From contig QXWX01000070.1 of the NCBI GenBank assembly GCA_009911175.1, forward strand, positions 1 through 36,724: a stretch of 36,724 nt of DNA, given 5' to 3'. The position numbers and the translations under genes were made by a program. Every line of letters starts with the position of its first letter. Within the stretch, counting starts at the first letter, position 1. Source of the DNA: Lachnospiraceae bacterium (GTDB taxonomy: Bacteria > Bacillota_A > Clostridia > Lachnospirales > Lachnospiraceae). The notes below the pieces were generated by a model that made no database searches, was not told the DNA's origin, and saw only the letters and a program-made list of their open reading frames with translations. Positions 24,215 to 32,709 of the stretch are shown here, piece after piece.

Positions 24215-25057
24215 GTGCTGGTGCAGTGGGCTCTTAGGGTGTTCCTTCTGATTGTCCTTGCGGTTATGGTATTTCCGCTCTTTATGCTTACTGCAAATTC
24301 TCTGATGGGAAGACAGGAACTTCTGGAAACATGCGGCGCGGTGCTTGCAGATTATGGGGAAAGTGCAAAACTGCGTGTTTTCCCCATGTACCCGACATTG
24401 CGCGCGTATGTCCGCCTTTTGCTGGATTCGCCGGAGTATTTTACCGCTTTCTGGAATTCCATGATACAGACCATCCTGGTGCTGGCAGGGCAGCTCCTTG
24501 CAGCGGTGCCTGCGGCATGGGCATTTGCCCAGTTCCGTTTTCCGGGGAAAAAGGTGCTGTGGTTTCTTTATATGCTTCTGATGATCCTGCCGTTTCAGGT
24601 AACAATGGTATCTGGGTATCTGGTCCTGAATACGATGGACTTAATGGACACCCGTGCGGCGGTGATCCTGCCGGGTATTTTCTCCACACTGCCGGTATTT
24701 ATCCTGCAGAAGACCTTTGCAGGTATTCCGAAGGAACTGCTGGAGGCGGCAAAGATTGACGGCGCCGGGGACTTAAGGATATTTGTATCTATGGGCATAC
24801 CGCTGGGGATGCCAGGTATTTTCTCTATCCTGATACTGGGATTCCTGGAATACTGGAATACAATCGAACAGCCAATGACATACCTTAAGACAGAGGCACT
24901 GTGGCCCCTGTCGCTTTATCTGCCGCAGATGGTAAATACGGAGATTGCGGCAGCTTTTGCGGCATCCATCATAACACTGCTTCCGGCGCTGCTTTTGTTC
25001 TTCTATGGCCAGGACAGCCTGGAACAGGGGATTGTGGCATCCGGGGTGAAGGCTTAA
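24215..25057 (+). CDS. Sugar-type ABC importer permease (MalG/UgpE-like)
   Basis: A 280-aa membrane protein with six predicted helices, starting LVQWALRVFLLIVLAVMVFP. It has the EAA loop KELLEAAKIDGAGDLRIF (Glu177 region) and ends in the MalG-like GQDSLEQGIVASGVKA. The start is taken as GTG 24215, because GGAGG (24203-24207) precedes it by seven bases and it follows the MalF-like stop by a single base; an in-frame GTG at 24158 would overlap. No importer ATPase gene is near, so a shared MsmK-type ATPase elsewhere in the genome is presumed. Confidence 0.92.
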   Translation: MLVQWALRVFLLIVLAVMVFPLFMLTANSLMGRQELLETCGAVLADYGESAKLRVFPMYPTLRAYVRLLLDSPEYFTAFWNSMIQTILVLAGQLLAAVPAAWAFAQFRFPGKKVLWFLYMLLMILPFQVTMVSGYLVLNTMDLMDTRAAVILPGIFSTLPVFILQKTFAGIPKELLEAAKIDGAGDLRIFVSMGIPLGMPGIFSILILGFLEYWNTIEQPMTYLKTEALWPLSLYLPQMVNTEIAAAFAASIITLLPALLLFFYGQDSLEQGIVASGVKA

Positions 25058-25134
25058 CCACTTTTTACAGGGATATGTATGGGTTCGCTTGTCTGTCAAC
25101 GAGACAAGACACTAATTATGGAAGGATTGACGAA

Positions 25135-26538
25135 GTGGACAGGAAAAAAAAGATAAATCAAAAATGGATGATTCGGATTATTGCCGGATTTCTGATCATT
25201 ATGGCGGCCGGCGGGGTTATTTCCAGAGCGGCAGCCTCTATGCTGGTAGCTCAGGTGGGAGTAGAGAAGGTGGGACGGGGAAAGCTGTCTTATTCTTACG
25301 ATGGGAACGGTACTGTGGTGACGGTACAGCAGGACCAGTTATTTTTATGGCCTGAACAGCAGGTGGAATGGGTGGCAGATCCGGGAAGCACGGTAAAAGC
25401 GGGGGAGCGTCTGGTTCAATTCCGTAAGGAGTATCTGCAGCAGTCAATTGATAAGAAACAGGCTGAACTGAACCAGTTAGAATTGCAGGTATCACAGCAG
25501 CAGGTGTCTGCCAGGGAACCGGCGAGGGTTCCGGCAACGACAGGGGCAGGACAGACGCTTTCCGAGGCGCAGCTTGGGCTTCAGACGGCCCAGCAGAAAG
25601 CGGCGGAGGCGGAGGCAGCCTACAACCAGTTTATTAATTCGCCTGTACCGGATGGGGAAGAGGACGACGTTGCTGCGAAGAAGCAGGAGCTGGAAGCAGC
25701 ACTTCAGGAAGCGAATGCAGAAGTACAGACAGCCCAGCAGGCCGTAAACCAGGCACAGAATGCTTATGAACTGGCAAGACAGGAGGATGCGGCCCAGAAT
25801 ACGAATGCAGCAAATGCAGCCCAGGCGGCGCTTTTGGGAGCCGAAGCAGCGCAGGTGCAGGTTGAACAGGCCAGAAAGGAGCTGGAACGGCTTTTGTCCT
25901 ACCAGGCGGCAGACGGTAAGATCTGCGCAGTTTTAGATTGTACCGTATTGCAGGTTGGTGTGCAGGCCGGCGCGGTGACTACAGGCTCGGAAATCTTTGT
26001 GACTGGGAGCGGCGGTTTCCAGCTAAAGGGCATGGTCAAGGCAGAAGATAAAGAAAAATTAAAGGTCGGCGCCGAAGTGGGAGTCCAGCTTGCAGCAGGG
26101 AAGAAAAAAACCGTAAAGATTGAATCCATAGGAATGGAGACGGGAGAAACAGCAGAGGGAGGCAGCGGGGATGACACGGCAGGCCAAGGTGCTTCTTCTA
26201 TGCAGACATTCTGGCGAGCGCCGCTTCCGGAGAATACAAATGTGGGAGGCGGGGAACAGTTTACCTGGAGTATTGAGACCTCATCAGAAAAAGAGTATGA
26301 CCAGATTATACCGCTTAGCGCACTGCGGGAAGATGCAAATGAAGCGTACTGTCTGGTTCTTTCCGAGGAAGACCGTATGCTTGGCACGCTGCAGACTGCA
26401 AAGCGCGTTCCGGTTACTGTGTTAGAGAAAGATGCGAAAAGTGCGGCAATCACTTCCACGCTTACGAACACGGATCAGGTGATTGTATCATCTGAAAAGT
26501 ATGTGGTAGAAGGAGACCGGGTAAGGCTGAAAGAGTAA
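25135..26538 (+). CDS. Efflux-type periplasmic adaptor (MacA/HlyD-like membrane fusion protein)
   Basis: A 467-aa protein anchored by one N-terminal helix (about 11-30). A lipoyl half-motif around 75-100 (WVADPGSTVKAGERLVQF) is followed by an Ala/Gln-rich coiled-coil hairpin (about 100-265, repeated AAEAEAAYNQF-like heptads), a return lipoyl strand (ICAVLDCTVLQVGVQAGAV) and a beta-barrel domain. That order matches MacA/HlyD adaptors. GTG 25135 is chosen because GGAAGGA precedes it by eight bases. The frame extends back to 24901, but only by overlapping the permease. It follows an importer operon and precedes a MacB-like protein, yet no MacB ATPase is present. Confidence 0.82.
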   Translation: MDRKKKINQKWMIRIIAGFLIIMAAGGVISRAAASMLVAQVGVEKVGRGKLSYSYDGNGTVVTVQQDQLFLWPEQQVEWVADPGSTVKAGERLVQFRKEYLQQSIDKKQAELNQLELQVSQQQVSAREPARVPATTGAGQTLSEAQLGLQTAQQKAAEAEAAYNQFINSPVPDGEEDDVAAKKQELEAALQEANAEVQTAQQAVNQAQNAYELARQEDAAQNTNAANAAQAALLGAEAAQVQVEQARKELERLLSYQAADGKICAVLDCTVLQVGVQAGAVTTGSEIFVTGSGGFQLKGMVKAEDKEKLKVGAEVGVQLAAGKKKTVKIESIGMETGETAEGGSGDDTAGQGASSMQTFWRAPLPENTNVGGGEQFTWSIETSSEKEYDQIIPLSALREDANEAYCLVLSEEDRMLGTLQTAKRVPVTVLEKDAKSAAITSTLTNTDQVIVSSEKYVVEGDRVRLKE

Positions 26539-26624
26539 AAACGGATATGCGGATGATAATTATCTATGAAAGTGATAAGAATGGGATCAATGCATTTTGT
26601 ATGGAAACAGGCATAGGTGAGAGA

Positions 26625-27791
26625 ATGAAAATAAGATGGCAGAAAATCAGAATCCTGGTGTTGATGCTGGTATTTGTCATGGTAAATATCTGGATCATAA
26701 ACGGGCTTTTGCGGTTAAAGGAACAGGCAGACATGATGTCCTTATCTTATCCGGCAGGGGCAGTGACAGAAACGGCTTTTGAGCAATGGAAAAAAAGTGA
26801 AAACAGTGAGATTTTTTCAGAAGGGGCAGTCTGGAAAGCATGCGGGGATTTCAAGGTGTTGTCCGAGGATACCGGGCACGACCAGAAAGTATCCTGCTAT
26901 CAGATGAAGGGGCAGCCGGCCGCCGTCTTTGGGAAGGAGCTGGCTGACGGAAGGTATTTTACGGAAGGAGAAAAGAATGTCTGTCTGCTTGACCAGGATA
27001 CGGTCCGGCAGTTGTTTGGCTCGGATAGTGTGCTGGGGTTGGAAGTCAGAATGGATGAAAAGAACTGGCAGATTGCCGGAGTGCTGAAAGGGAGTGCTCC
27101 TATCTGTGTGATTCCGGCAGAGGAAGGAGAAGTATTTGACGGGATTACGGTACGCAAAAAAGAGGAGGACCAGTCTGTAAATCAGGCGGTCAGTATCATT
27201 GAAGCGCTATTTGGAAGCACTGACGGCCAGCAGATAGACGGCCAGCTGTATTATGTTCTGGATAGTCTGCTGTATTTTATGATTCTGGCAGTTTCCCTGA
27301 TTGTGATTGGAATTGCGGCTTCGAGGAAAACCCGTAAGAAGCCAAAAGAGATGGAGAATGAAAAAGCGGGGGAACAGATGGGTGCTAAAGCGTCGGAGAT
27401 CGGCAGACGGTGTATCTTGCCGTGCTGTCTGGCGGCAGCGCTTGTGATAATGATAGCGGGAGTAAATGCGGCGAATCCGGGAAGCGATTACCTGCCTACC
27501 TACTGGTCGGATTTTGAATTTTTCAGCAGGCTTTTTAAGGATAAGGCAGAGCAGATACAAAGTCTTGCCGTTCATCAGGAGTTTTTTGTCTGGCAGAAGA
27601 TGTTTGGCCTTTGGCGGAGGGTTATTCTGGCGGAGGTTCTTGCAGGGGTATTGATACTGCTGGTCTGTATGGATTTCCTTTTGCACCTGCGGGTTCGCAG
27701 GAAGAAAAAGGGGAGAGGCTGGATTGCTTCACTTGGACATCAGATTAGGAGAGTAGGAATGTGTGGTGAGAGTTGTGGTAGAGTAAAATAG
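26625..27791 (+). CDS. MacB-like membrane protein, incomplete ABC permease architecture
   Basis: A 388-aa protein with one N-terminal helix (8-29), an extracytoplasmic domain of about 180 residues similar in layout to the MacB periplasmic core (AVFGKELADGRYFTEGEKNVCLLDQ resembles the conserved strand-turn region), then three C-terminal helices. This is the 1+3 topology of MacB/FtsX-type permeases. ATG 26625 is preferred, with AGGTGAGAG before it; the frame extends to 26547. It lacks an obvious FtsX signature, and no ATPase gene is adjacent. With the adaptor upstream it probably forms an export or mechanotransmission pair, perhaps with an ATPase encoded elsewhere. Confidence 0.6.
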   Translation: MKIRWQKIRILVLMLVFVMVNIWIINGLLRLKEQADMMSLSYPAGAVTETAFEQWKKSENSEIFSEGAVWKACGDFKVLSEDTGHDQKVSCYQMKGQPAAVFGKELADGRYFTEGEKNVCLLDQDTVRQLFGSDSVLGLEVRMDEKNWQIAGVLKGSAPICVIPAEEGEVFDGITVRKKEEDQSVNQAVSIIEALFGSTDGQQIDGQLYYVLDSLLYFMILAVSLIVIGIAASRKTRKKPKEMENEKAGEQMGAKASEIGRRCILPCCLAAALVIMIAGVNAANPGSDYLPTYWSDFEFFSRLFKDKAEQIQSLAVHQEFFVWQKMFGLWRRVILAEVLAGVLILLVCMDFLLHLRVRRKKKGRGWIASLGHQIRRVGMCGESCGRVK

Positions 27792-28189
27792 AAATTATTA
27801 TTATTTTTTGAAAAAGTGGTGCTGAGATTGAATATTTTGGCACTGCTTAAAAAGAATGCATAGATATAGGATAAGCAGGAGCCAGAAAATGGCTCCATTT
27901 TATATGTTTAAAATAATATGGTTACTTCGATATTAAAGAGAGGGGAAAGAGATGCTTATAGTTTTAGTTTCCAACAAGTAATTATTTATCATTCAAAGAT
28001 ACACAGACGTTATCAATCATAGTGTCTAAGGTAACTGGACATATAGAACATGTTATAAATGAAGAGGGGGAAAATTCCTTTATATCAATTCTAAATATTT
28101 TCACTATAACTATATCTTGAATTTATAGATAGCTATCAAGCTTTAAAATTCTGACTGATTTTTGGTAACTTTCGAGCTATAATAATCAG
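27792..28189. other. Intergenic region with terminator and degenerate sequence
   Basis: Apart from the terminator at 27878-27902, I see no intact gene. On the minus strand, continuing left from the relic at 28190-28626, a frame carries scattered stops but long open stretches (about 27985-28130). This may be the decayed 3' part of the same gene. Confidence 0.4.
27878..27902 (+). terminator. Intrinsic terminator of the solute-binding/adaptor operon
   Basis: GGAGCCA and TGGCTCC form a perfect seven-base stem around a GAAAA loop, followed by ATTTTATAT. It lies about 90 bp after the MacB-like gene. Confidence 0.7.
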
Positions 28190-28626
28190 TAATTATCATT
28201 GGAGAGTTCTATCCTTTCCCCTATCCCGTTTATGAAGTCTGTACGCAGGGTCTCGGTAGGCAGAGCTTAAATGTAGGTCGGCTATATAGGAGTCAAGTTT
28301 GACTTTCCCTTTGGGAATGGAAGGTATACGCATAAACGCGGGCACTGACATTACTTAGTTCCATCTTGACTGCGTTCCGGATATTCATGCAGTTGATCTT
28401 AATGAAAGCGAATAAAAGTAAAAACGACAACAGCATGATGAGTGCTAGGATGATGAAGATCGTGAAAGGGACATGTTTCCTCGTACATTCTGTATGATCT
28501 AATATATGGCATGCCTCTTTATTTCCAGTAATGTTCTCTGATACCTGCCTCTCCAGATTGTTCTAAAACTATTTCTGCCCGTCTGTCATTCTTCGCTTTT
28601 GTATCTCGTACTGTTTTAACACCCAT
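28190..28626 (-). pseudogene. Frameshifted remnant of a small single-membrane-helix protein
   Basis: On the minus strand, ATG 28626 opens a 35-codon frame (MGVKTVRDTKAKNDRRAEIV) stopping at 28519. A second frame overlapping it (about 28555-28293) encodes ENITGNKEACHILDH, then a strong membrane helix (FTIFIILALIMLLSFLLLFA) and FIKINCMNIRNAVKMELSNV, stopping at 28293. Reading on in the other frames gives KLDSYIADLHLSSAY and then ETLRTDFINGIGERIELS. The pieces join sensibly only with several one-base shifts, so this looks like a decayed gene. Similar small one-helix proteins (DUF4320-like) occur in Firmicute conjugative elements; that family link is a guess. Confidence 0.5.
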
Positions 28627-28645
28627 ATCTAATTCTCAATTTATT

Positions 28646-29058
28646 TCTTAGAATGTCTGAATTGTGATGTTATGCCCCATTTGTAAAATTTTAGTTTTTG
28701 GACAGTCTCCTCCTGTGAGCGGATGGTGATGGGGACAAGGTTGAACTTCCAGAAGCCGCTGAGGTGGTAGCACCGCATATGGGGAGAGTGTGCCTGCCGG
28801 TGTATGAATTATCACGATACCAATTTTAACATACGGGATCTGCGCTACAAATCGCAAAGCTGTGCCAGTTTAGGAAAGTTTTGTGCCAATGTTGTGCCCA
28901 AAATAAAAGAAATATTTACAAAGTAAAGCGAAATGCTTTTTATTACGATGGTTTTTGATACTTGCAAATGTGATAGATAAAAAACGGTATTTAATATTAC
29001 GTATTGTGAATAAAAATATGTATTAAGAACATAATTTTAAATAAAACGAAAAAAAGTG
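28646..29058. other. Degenerate intergenic region with TGTGCC repeats
   Basis: No complete gene was found. On the plus strand a frame from about 28720 reads ADGDGDKVELPEAAEVVAPH, then runs on without a start codon, and may be a gene scrap. TGTGCC occurs three times within 40 bp (28861, 28882, 28893), an arrangement sometimes seen beside recombinase attachment sites. The last 130 bp are very AT-rich and lead into the promoter of the ATPase gene. Confidence 0.4.
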
Positions 29059-29086
29059 TTGCATTTTTTGGGAAAGGTGGTATTAT
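29059..29086 (+). promoter_or_regulatory. Promoter for the ATPase-TOPRIM unit
   Basis: TTGCAT (29059-29064) and TATTAT (29081-29086) are spaced 16 bp apart. Transcription would start near 29092, giving a leader of about 25 nt before ATG 29118. This also argues against the alternative TTG start at 29088. Confidence 0.5.
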
Positions 29087-29117
29087 ATTGATAAACAATA
29101 GAAAGGATCGGCTTCCT

Positions 29118-30410
29118 ATGAAAATACAAAGAATTGCATTGGATGGTTTTAAAAATTTGAGCAATGTTAATATTGCATTTAGCAAGATTACTTCATTGGT
29201 TGCATTGAATAATTTTGGCAAGTCTAATGTGCTATCGGGCATTGATTTTGGCATTAACTTTATGAAATATAATGAGGAGCAGAGGCAAAGTCTCATGAGA
29301 TCAGATAATGCCATGCCAATCAATAAAGCTTCTCTGGATAAGGATTTTCGATATGAAATTGAAATGACTACTATAATTAGAACTGTAAAATATCGTATTA
29401 TTTATGGATTTACTTTTGGCTGGTTGCGGATCAAAGAAGATGAAGCAAGTATTAAAAATGAATATCTAAAAGTAAAAATTGATGAAAAAGGGAAAAAATA
29501 TAATCAACTTATCAATAGGCAGGGTCAAGAAGCCGTCTATAAGAGTTCAGAAACTGGAAGGTGCGCTACGCATACTCAGATAGGCAATATGGAGTTAGTT
29601 GTTAATAAACTGAAAGCGTTTGATCAGCTGTATTATATAGAAATTATTAAAAGATTGAATGATTTAAAGTTGTATATGGAAAACAATCTTGATCCTAAAG
29701 AATTTTATATGCCAAATCCCATTATAAGTAAAGGAAGCTCAGAATATTTTATTGATTCGCGTAGTTTGCCGAGAGTAATTGCAAAATTGAAACAAATCAA
29801 TCCGGGGAAATTCGACTTGTTATTAGATGCCTATAAAAGCTTATTTCCTGACATTGAGGATGTAATTGTTAAGGAAATTCAGATTTCCAGTGAAGGAGCT
29901 ATAGTTGTACCTGATGATGTACCTTTTATAGTTTCGGATAGTATATATTTGTTGTTTGTTCGGGATAAGAATTTATGTAGGCTTATTGACTTTGAAGCAA
30001 TGTCTGATGGAGCGAAAAGGGTATTTATGATTTTGACCAAAATCATAATGGCAAGTTTAGAGGAAAGAAATATATCTTTGATTGCTATTGAAGAACCTGA
30101 GAATTCCATTCATCCATCTTTATTCAGGACATACTTACAGATAATTTCCGATTTGTTAGAAGACTGCAAAGTAATAATTACTAGCCATTCTCCATATATA
30201 ATTAGTTTTATGGATTTAGAGAGCATTTATGTAGGCATAAACCGGGACGGTGGGATGGTCAAATTTCATGGATTTAAAAAGAACAAAGAGAAAATGCTTG
30301 AGGATGACGCAGATTCTTTTGACATGGGTATGGGAGATTATATTTTCTCTATGTTGGCCGATAACGAAAGCCGAATTGAAGAATATCTGGAGTGTGATGC
30401 ATTTGAATAA
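29118..30410 (+). CDS. AAA/ABC-type ATPase of a two-gene defence unit
   Basis: A 430-aa SMC/OLD-like ATPase. After KIQRIALDGFKNLSNVNIAF comes a reduced P-loop ALNNFGKSN (29-37) with Asn where a first Gly is usual, as in AAA_15/AAA_21 proteins. An ABC-signature-like MSDGAKRV occurs near 295. Walker B with tandem catalytic acids is IAIEEPENSIHP (Glu325/Glu326 region), followed by the switch SHSPYI (His357). ATG 29118 is chosen because GAAAGGAT precedes it and the promoter overlaps an earlier TTG. It overlaps a TOPRIM gene by 14 bp. The pairing matches OLD-, PARIS- and RloAB-like anti-phage systems, where the ATPase senses phage proteins or DNA and releases or activates its partner. The exact subtype is undecided. 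Confidence 0.8.
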   Translation: MKIQRIALDGFKNLSNVNIAFSKITSLVALNNFGKSNVLSGIDFGINFMKYNEEQRQSLMRSDNAMPINKASLDKDFRYEIEMTTIIRTVKYRIIYGFTFGWLRIKEDEASIKNEYLKVKIDEKGKKYNQLINRQGQEAVYKSSETGRCATHTQIGNMELVVNKLKAFDQLYYIEIIKRLNDLKLYMENNLDPKEFYMPNPIISKGSSEYFIDSRSLPRVIAKLKQINPGKFDLLLDAYKSLFPDIEDVIVKEIQISSEGAIVVPDDVPFIVSDSIYLLFVRDKNLCRLIDFEAMSDGAKRVFMILTKIIMASLEERNISLIAIEEPENSIHPSLFRTYLQIISDLLEDCKVIITSHSPYIISFMDLESIYVGINRDGGMVKFHGFKKNKEKMLEDDADSFDMGMGDYIFSMLADNESRIEEYLECDAFE

Positions 30411-30987
30411 GTGCTTGGTATTGTTTGTTGAGGGACAAACAGAGGTGGAGTTTTATAAAGCTCTTATAAAATACATAAGAGAATGTCATGTAGATAAAAA
30501 GCTCGAACATAAAGTGATTTATAGAAGTATAGATGGAATAGGCGGATACAAAAAAGAAGTAAATCGTATTTTTTTGAAAGAGGTTAAGCCTAAAGTAGAA
30601 GGATATCAAATAACAGTTGCTGTATGCTATGATACAGATGTATTTGGTTATGTACAAAGGCCCAAAATTAACTGGAAGGAGGTGGAAAAGCTTTTAATTG
30701 ATGATGGGGCACATAAAGTGATCCACATTAAGGCCGAAAAATCAATAGAGGATTGGTTCCTAATTGATAAGGAGGGCATAAAGCGATTTTTAAAACTAAG
30801 TCCCGATATAGAACCTCAAGGTTCTAATGGATATGAGAAATTGAAGTATTTATTTAAAAAGGCAAATAAGATATATGCCAAAAAGGGGCGTGAAGTCAAC
30901 GGTCTTGTCCAGGCTTTGGATATTGGCCTGATTAGCAGAGAGGTAATGAAGGGTTTGGAGTTACTGTATAAAGAGTTGGGGGTGTGA
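30397..30987 (+). CDS. TOPRIM-domain protein, putative nuclease partner
   Basis: A 196-aa protein with the TOPRIM layout. The first strand and acid motif LVLFVEGQTEVEFYKAL has Glu12. A second strand VAVCYDTDVFGY carries the metal-binding Asp79 and Asp81. A further conserved-looking acidic patch is IEDWFLID (118-123). This resembles the compact TOPRIM/DUF4276- or RloB-like proteins paired with AAA ATPases. ATG 30397 with TGGAG four bases before it gives a 14-bp overlap with the ATPase gene. The likely role is DNA or RNA cleavage when the ATPase is triggered. It is shorter than AriB of PARIS (about 300 aa), so a distinct variant is possible. Confidence 0.7.
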   Translation: MHLNKCLVLFVEGQTEVEFYKALIKYIRECHVDKKLEHKVIYRSIDGIGGYKKEVNRIFLKEVKPKVEGYQITVAVCYDTDVFGYVQRPKINWKEVEKLLIDDGAHKVIHIKAEKSIEDWFLIDKEGIKRFLKLSPDIEPQGSNGYEKLKYLFKKANKIYAKKGREVNGLVQALDIGLISREVMKGLELLYKELGV

Positions 30988-31263
30988 GGAGGTGGTATAA
31001 GCAAAAAATGATGAAAGATTGGAAAGAGAGAACTGTGGCAATTAAAATAGCTGAAGCGGCCAACTTCAGCTAGAAAATTGTTAATGACCATGGATGATGA
31101 TCACTAAATGTACAAAAGTTATTTTATCATCTATCATTCTTGATTTCAATCCGAAACAGAAGTTCGACCAATTCCCAATCAGGTCATTGTTGGTTTTTAT
31201 AGATTTTGTATCTGCAGTAAAAGGACTGCTTTATTAAATGTGGCTGAAATTAGGAGGAAAATG
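30988..31263. other. Gap between ATPase-TOPRIM unit and CBASS operon
   Basis: It contains a perfect nine-base stem (TAGCTGAAG at 31048-31056, CTTCAGCTA at 31064-31072) without a T-run. A 21-codon frame at 31007 is too short to support. A weak promoter (TTGTTG, 16 bp, TATCTG around 31187-31214) may serve the downstream genes. Confidence 0.35.
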
Positions 31264-31476
31264 ATGAAGTTAAAAGTCTCTAAGGAATCAAATACAGGAT
31301 TAAACACGGAATTTGTGAATATTGAATCCGGAAGAAAGATAAAGCTTGAACAGGCTATTCGGCAGGTGGAGAAAGGGAACTCCGGTTATCAGAATTATGT
31401 GGCAGTCAGGAATCCCAATGGAACAACGTACCTGCGGTCAAAGCCGAACGGAAGTCTAAAAGATAATATTGAATAG
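31264..31476 (+). CDS. Small DUF3892-like protein at head of CBASS operon
   Basis: A 70-aa basic protein. The C-terminal half NYVAVRNPNGTTYLRSKPNG matches the pattern of DUF3892-type small proteins. ATG 31264 is six bases after AGGAGG; ATG 31261 is also possible but too close to the ribosome site. It ends 14 bp before the CD-NTase start and is in the same direction, so it is probably co-transcribed. The function is unknown. It could be a nucleic-acid-binding or toxin-control accessory of the defence operon, or simply a passenger. Confidence 0.6.
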   Translation: MKLKVSKESNTGLNTEFVNIESGRKIKLEQAIRQVEKGNSGYQNYVAVRNPNGTTYLRSKPNGSLKDNIE

Positions 31477-31490
31477 TGGGAGGAATATGG

Positions 31491-32708
31491 ATGATCAATA
31501 GAAAACAAAGAGAAAAAGATATATTAAAATTGATTGAGGGGTTGGATATTCCCCAAAGTTTATACGTAAAGGCGATTGAACATTACAATGCAGTTGCGGC
31601 GTTTTTGCATGAACAAGGAATAGAGTCTGATATTTATCCACAAGGCTCCTACAGCTTGGGTACAGTAGTAAGACCATATAAAGAAAGTGAAGATGCGGCA
31701 TATGATTTGGATGCCGTTTGCGAGATTAATATAAATAAAAGCGATACGACAGCGGAAGAAATAAAAAAGATGGTCGGAGATGCCTTAAAATCAGATGGAA
31801 CTTATCGGAAAATGCTTCAAGAAGAATGGGACAAGTGTTGGACGTTAGAATATGCCGATGTAAATGGAATTGGTTTCAGCGTGGATATTGTGCCAGCTGT
31901 AGCTGAAAATGACATTATATTAAAGAATACTCTGGTGACGGAAGGGGTAGATTTCTCGGTATATGATTCCCAGATTGCAATCACACATAAAGATGGAGAA
32001 AAATATACATGGAAAACCAGCAATCCCAAGGCTTATCAAAACTGGTTTAAGGAGCTCAATGAAAGTTTTGTTAAAGCAGAAAGGCAAAGACTGGCTAAAA
32101 GGCGTGATGGAAGATTATATGTATTAAATGAGGGAACAGTAGAAAAAATACCAGAAATTCAGGAGCGGTCAGCCTTGCAGCGAGTTATTCAAATTGTTAA
32201 ATACCATGCAGATGTTTACTATACAAAAGGAAATATAAAAGAGTATAAATCAGCGTCTGTAATAGTAACAACACTAATTGCACTTTTAGCACAGGAGGCA
32301 GATCCATCCTTAGAAGTATTTCCATTGTTGAGTTATATTGTAGGGCAGTTGGAGATATATGGTGAAAACCTTTCGTTAACCGAGAGTGCGTTTTCAAAAC
32401 GGTATGAGAATAAAAATGTAATAAGGCGTATTGGGGGGCAATGGGTGTTGCGGAATCCATTGAATCCAAGTGAGAACCTTGTTGATTCATGGAATCAGGA
32501 GCCGTGCAAAGCCCAATATTTTTTCCAATGGATTAGAATGTTGAAAAAAGACTATTTAACTTCGTTAGATACGGAAGATGAGAAGTTTGTGGCCGTTCTG
32601 GAAAATAATTTTGGAAAAGATTATCTACAGAAAAGTTTGAATATGGGTGTTTATGCAAGAAAAGAGCCCGCTAATATCAATGTGGCATCCAAGCCATATA
32701 GGAGATGA
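31491..32708 (+). CDS. CD-NTase, CBASS cyclic-oligonucleotide synthase
   Basis: A 405-aa cytoplasmic nucleotidyltransferase of the cGAS/DncV-like (SMODS) superfamily that should make a cyclic di- or trinucleotide alarm signal on infection. It has the helix-turn motif QGSYSLGTVVRP with Gly52-Ser53, the metal-binding pair YDLDAV (Asp72, Asp74) and the third carboxylate in FSVDIVPAV (Asp132). The length is typical of type II CBASS synthases. GGGAGGA precedes ATG 31491. The C-terminus ends SKPYRR, without the Gly/Ala end that E1-E2 CBASS conjugates. It is followed two bases later by an E2-like gene. The product nucleotide cannot be predicted by eye. Confidence 0.92.
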   Translation: MINRKQREKDILKLIEGLDIPQSLYVKAIEHYNAVAAFLHEQGIESDIYPQGSYSLGTVVRPYKESEDAAYDLDAVCEININKSDTTAEEIKKMVGDALKSDGTYRKMLQEEWDKCWTLEYADVNGIGFSVDIVPAVAENDIILKNTLVTEGVDFSVYDSQIAITHKDGEKYTWKTSNPKAYQNWFKELNESFVKAERQRLAKRRDGRLYVLNEGTVEKIPEIQERSALQRVIQIVKYHADVYYTKGNIKEYKSASVIVTTLIALLAQEADPSLEVFPLLSYIVGQLEIYGENLSLTESAFSKRYENKNVIRRIGGQWVLRNPLNPSENLVDSWNQEPCKAQYFFQWIRMLKKDYLTSLDTEDEKFVAVLENNFGKDYLQKSLNMGVYARKEPANINVASKPYRR

Positions 32709-32709
32709 T

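Noticed and set aside
24901..25134. Extended N-terminus for the MacA-like adaptor
   Set aside because: It would overlap the permease by 157 bp and adds a Cys/Gly-rich stretch with no signal; GTG 25135 has a good ribosome site followed by the membrane helix.
28648..28857. 69-codon minus-strand frame
   Set aside because: Composition and lack of a ribosome site suggest chance; the plus-strand scrap over the same DNA looks no worse.
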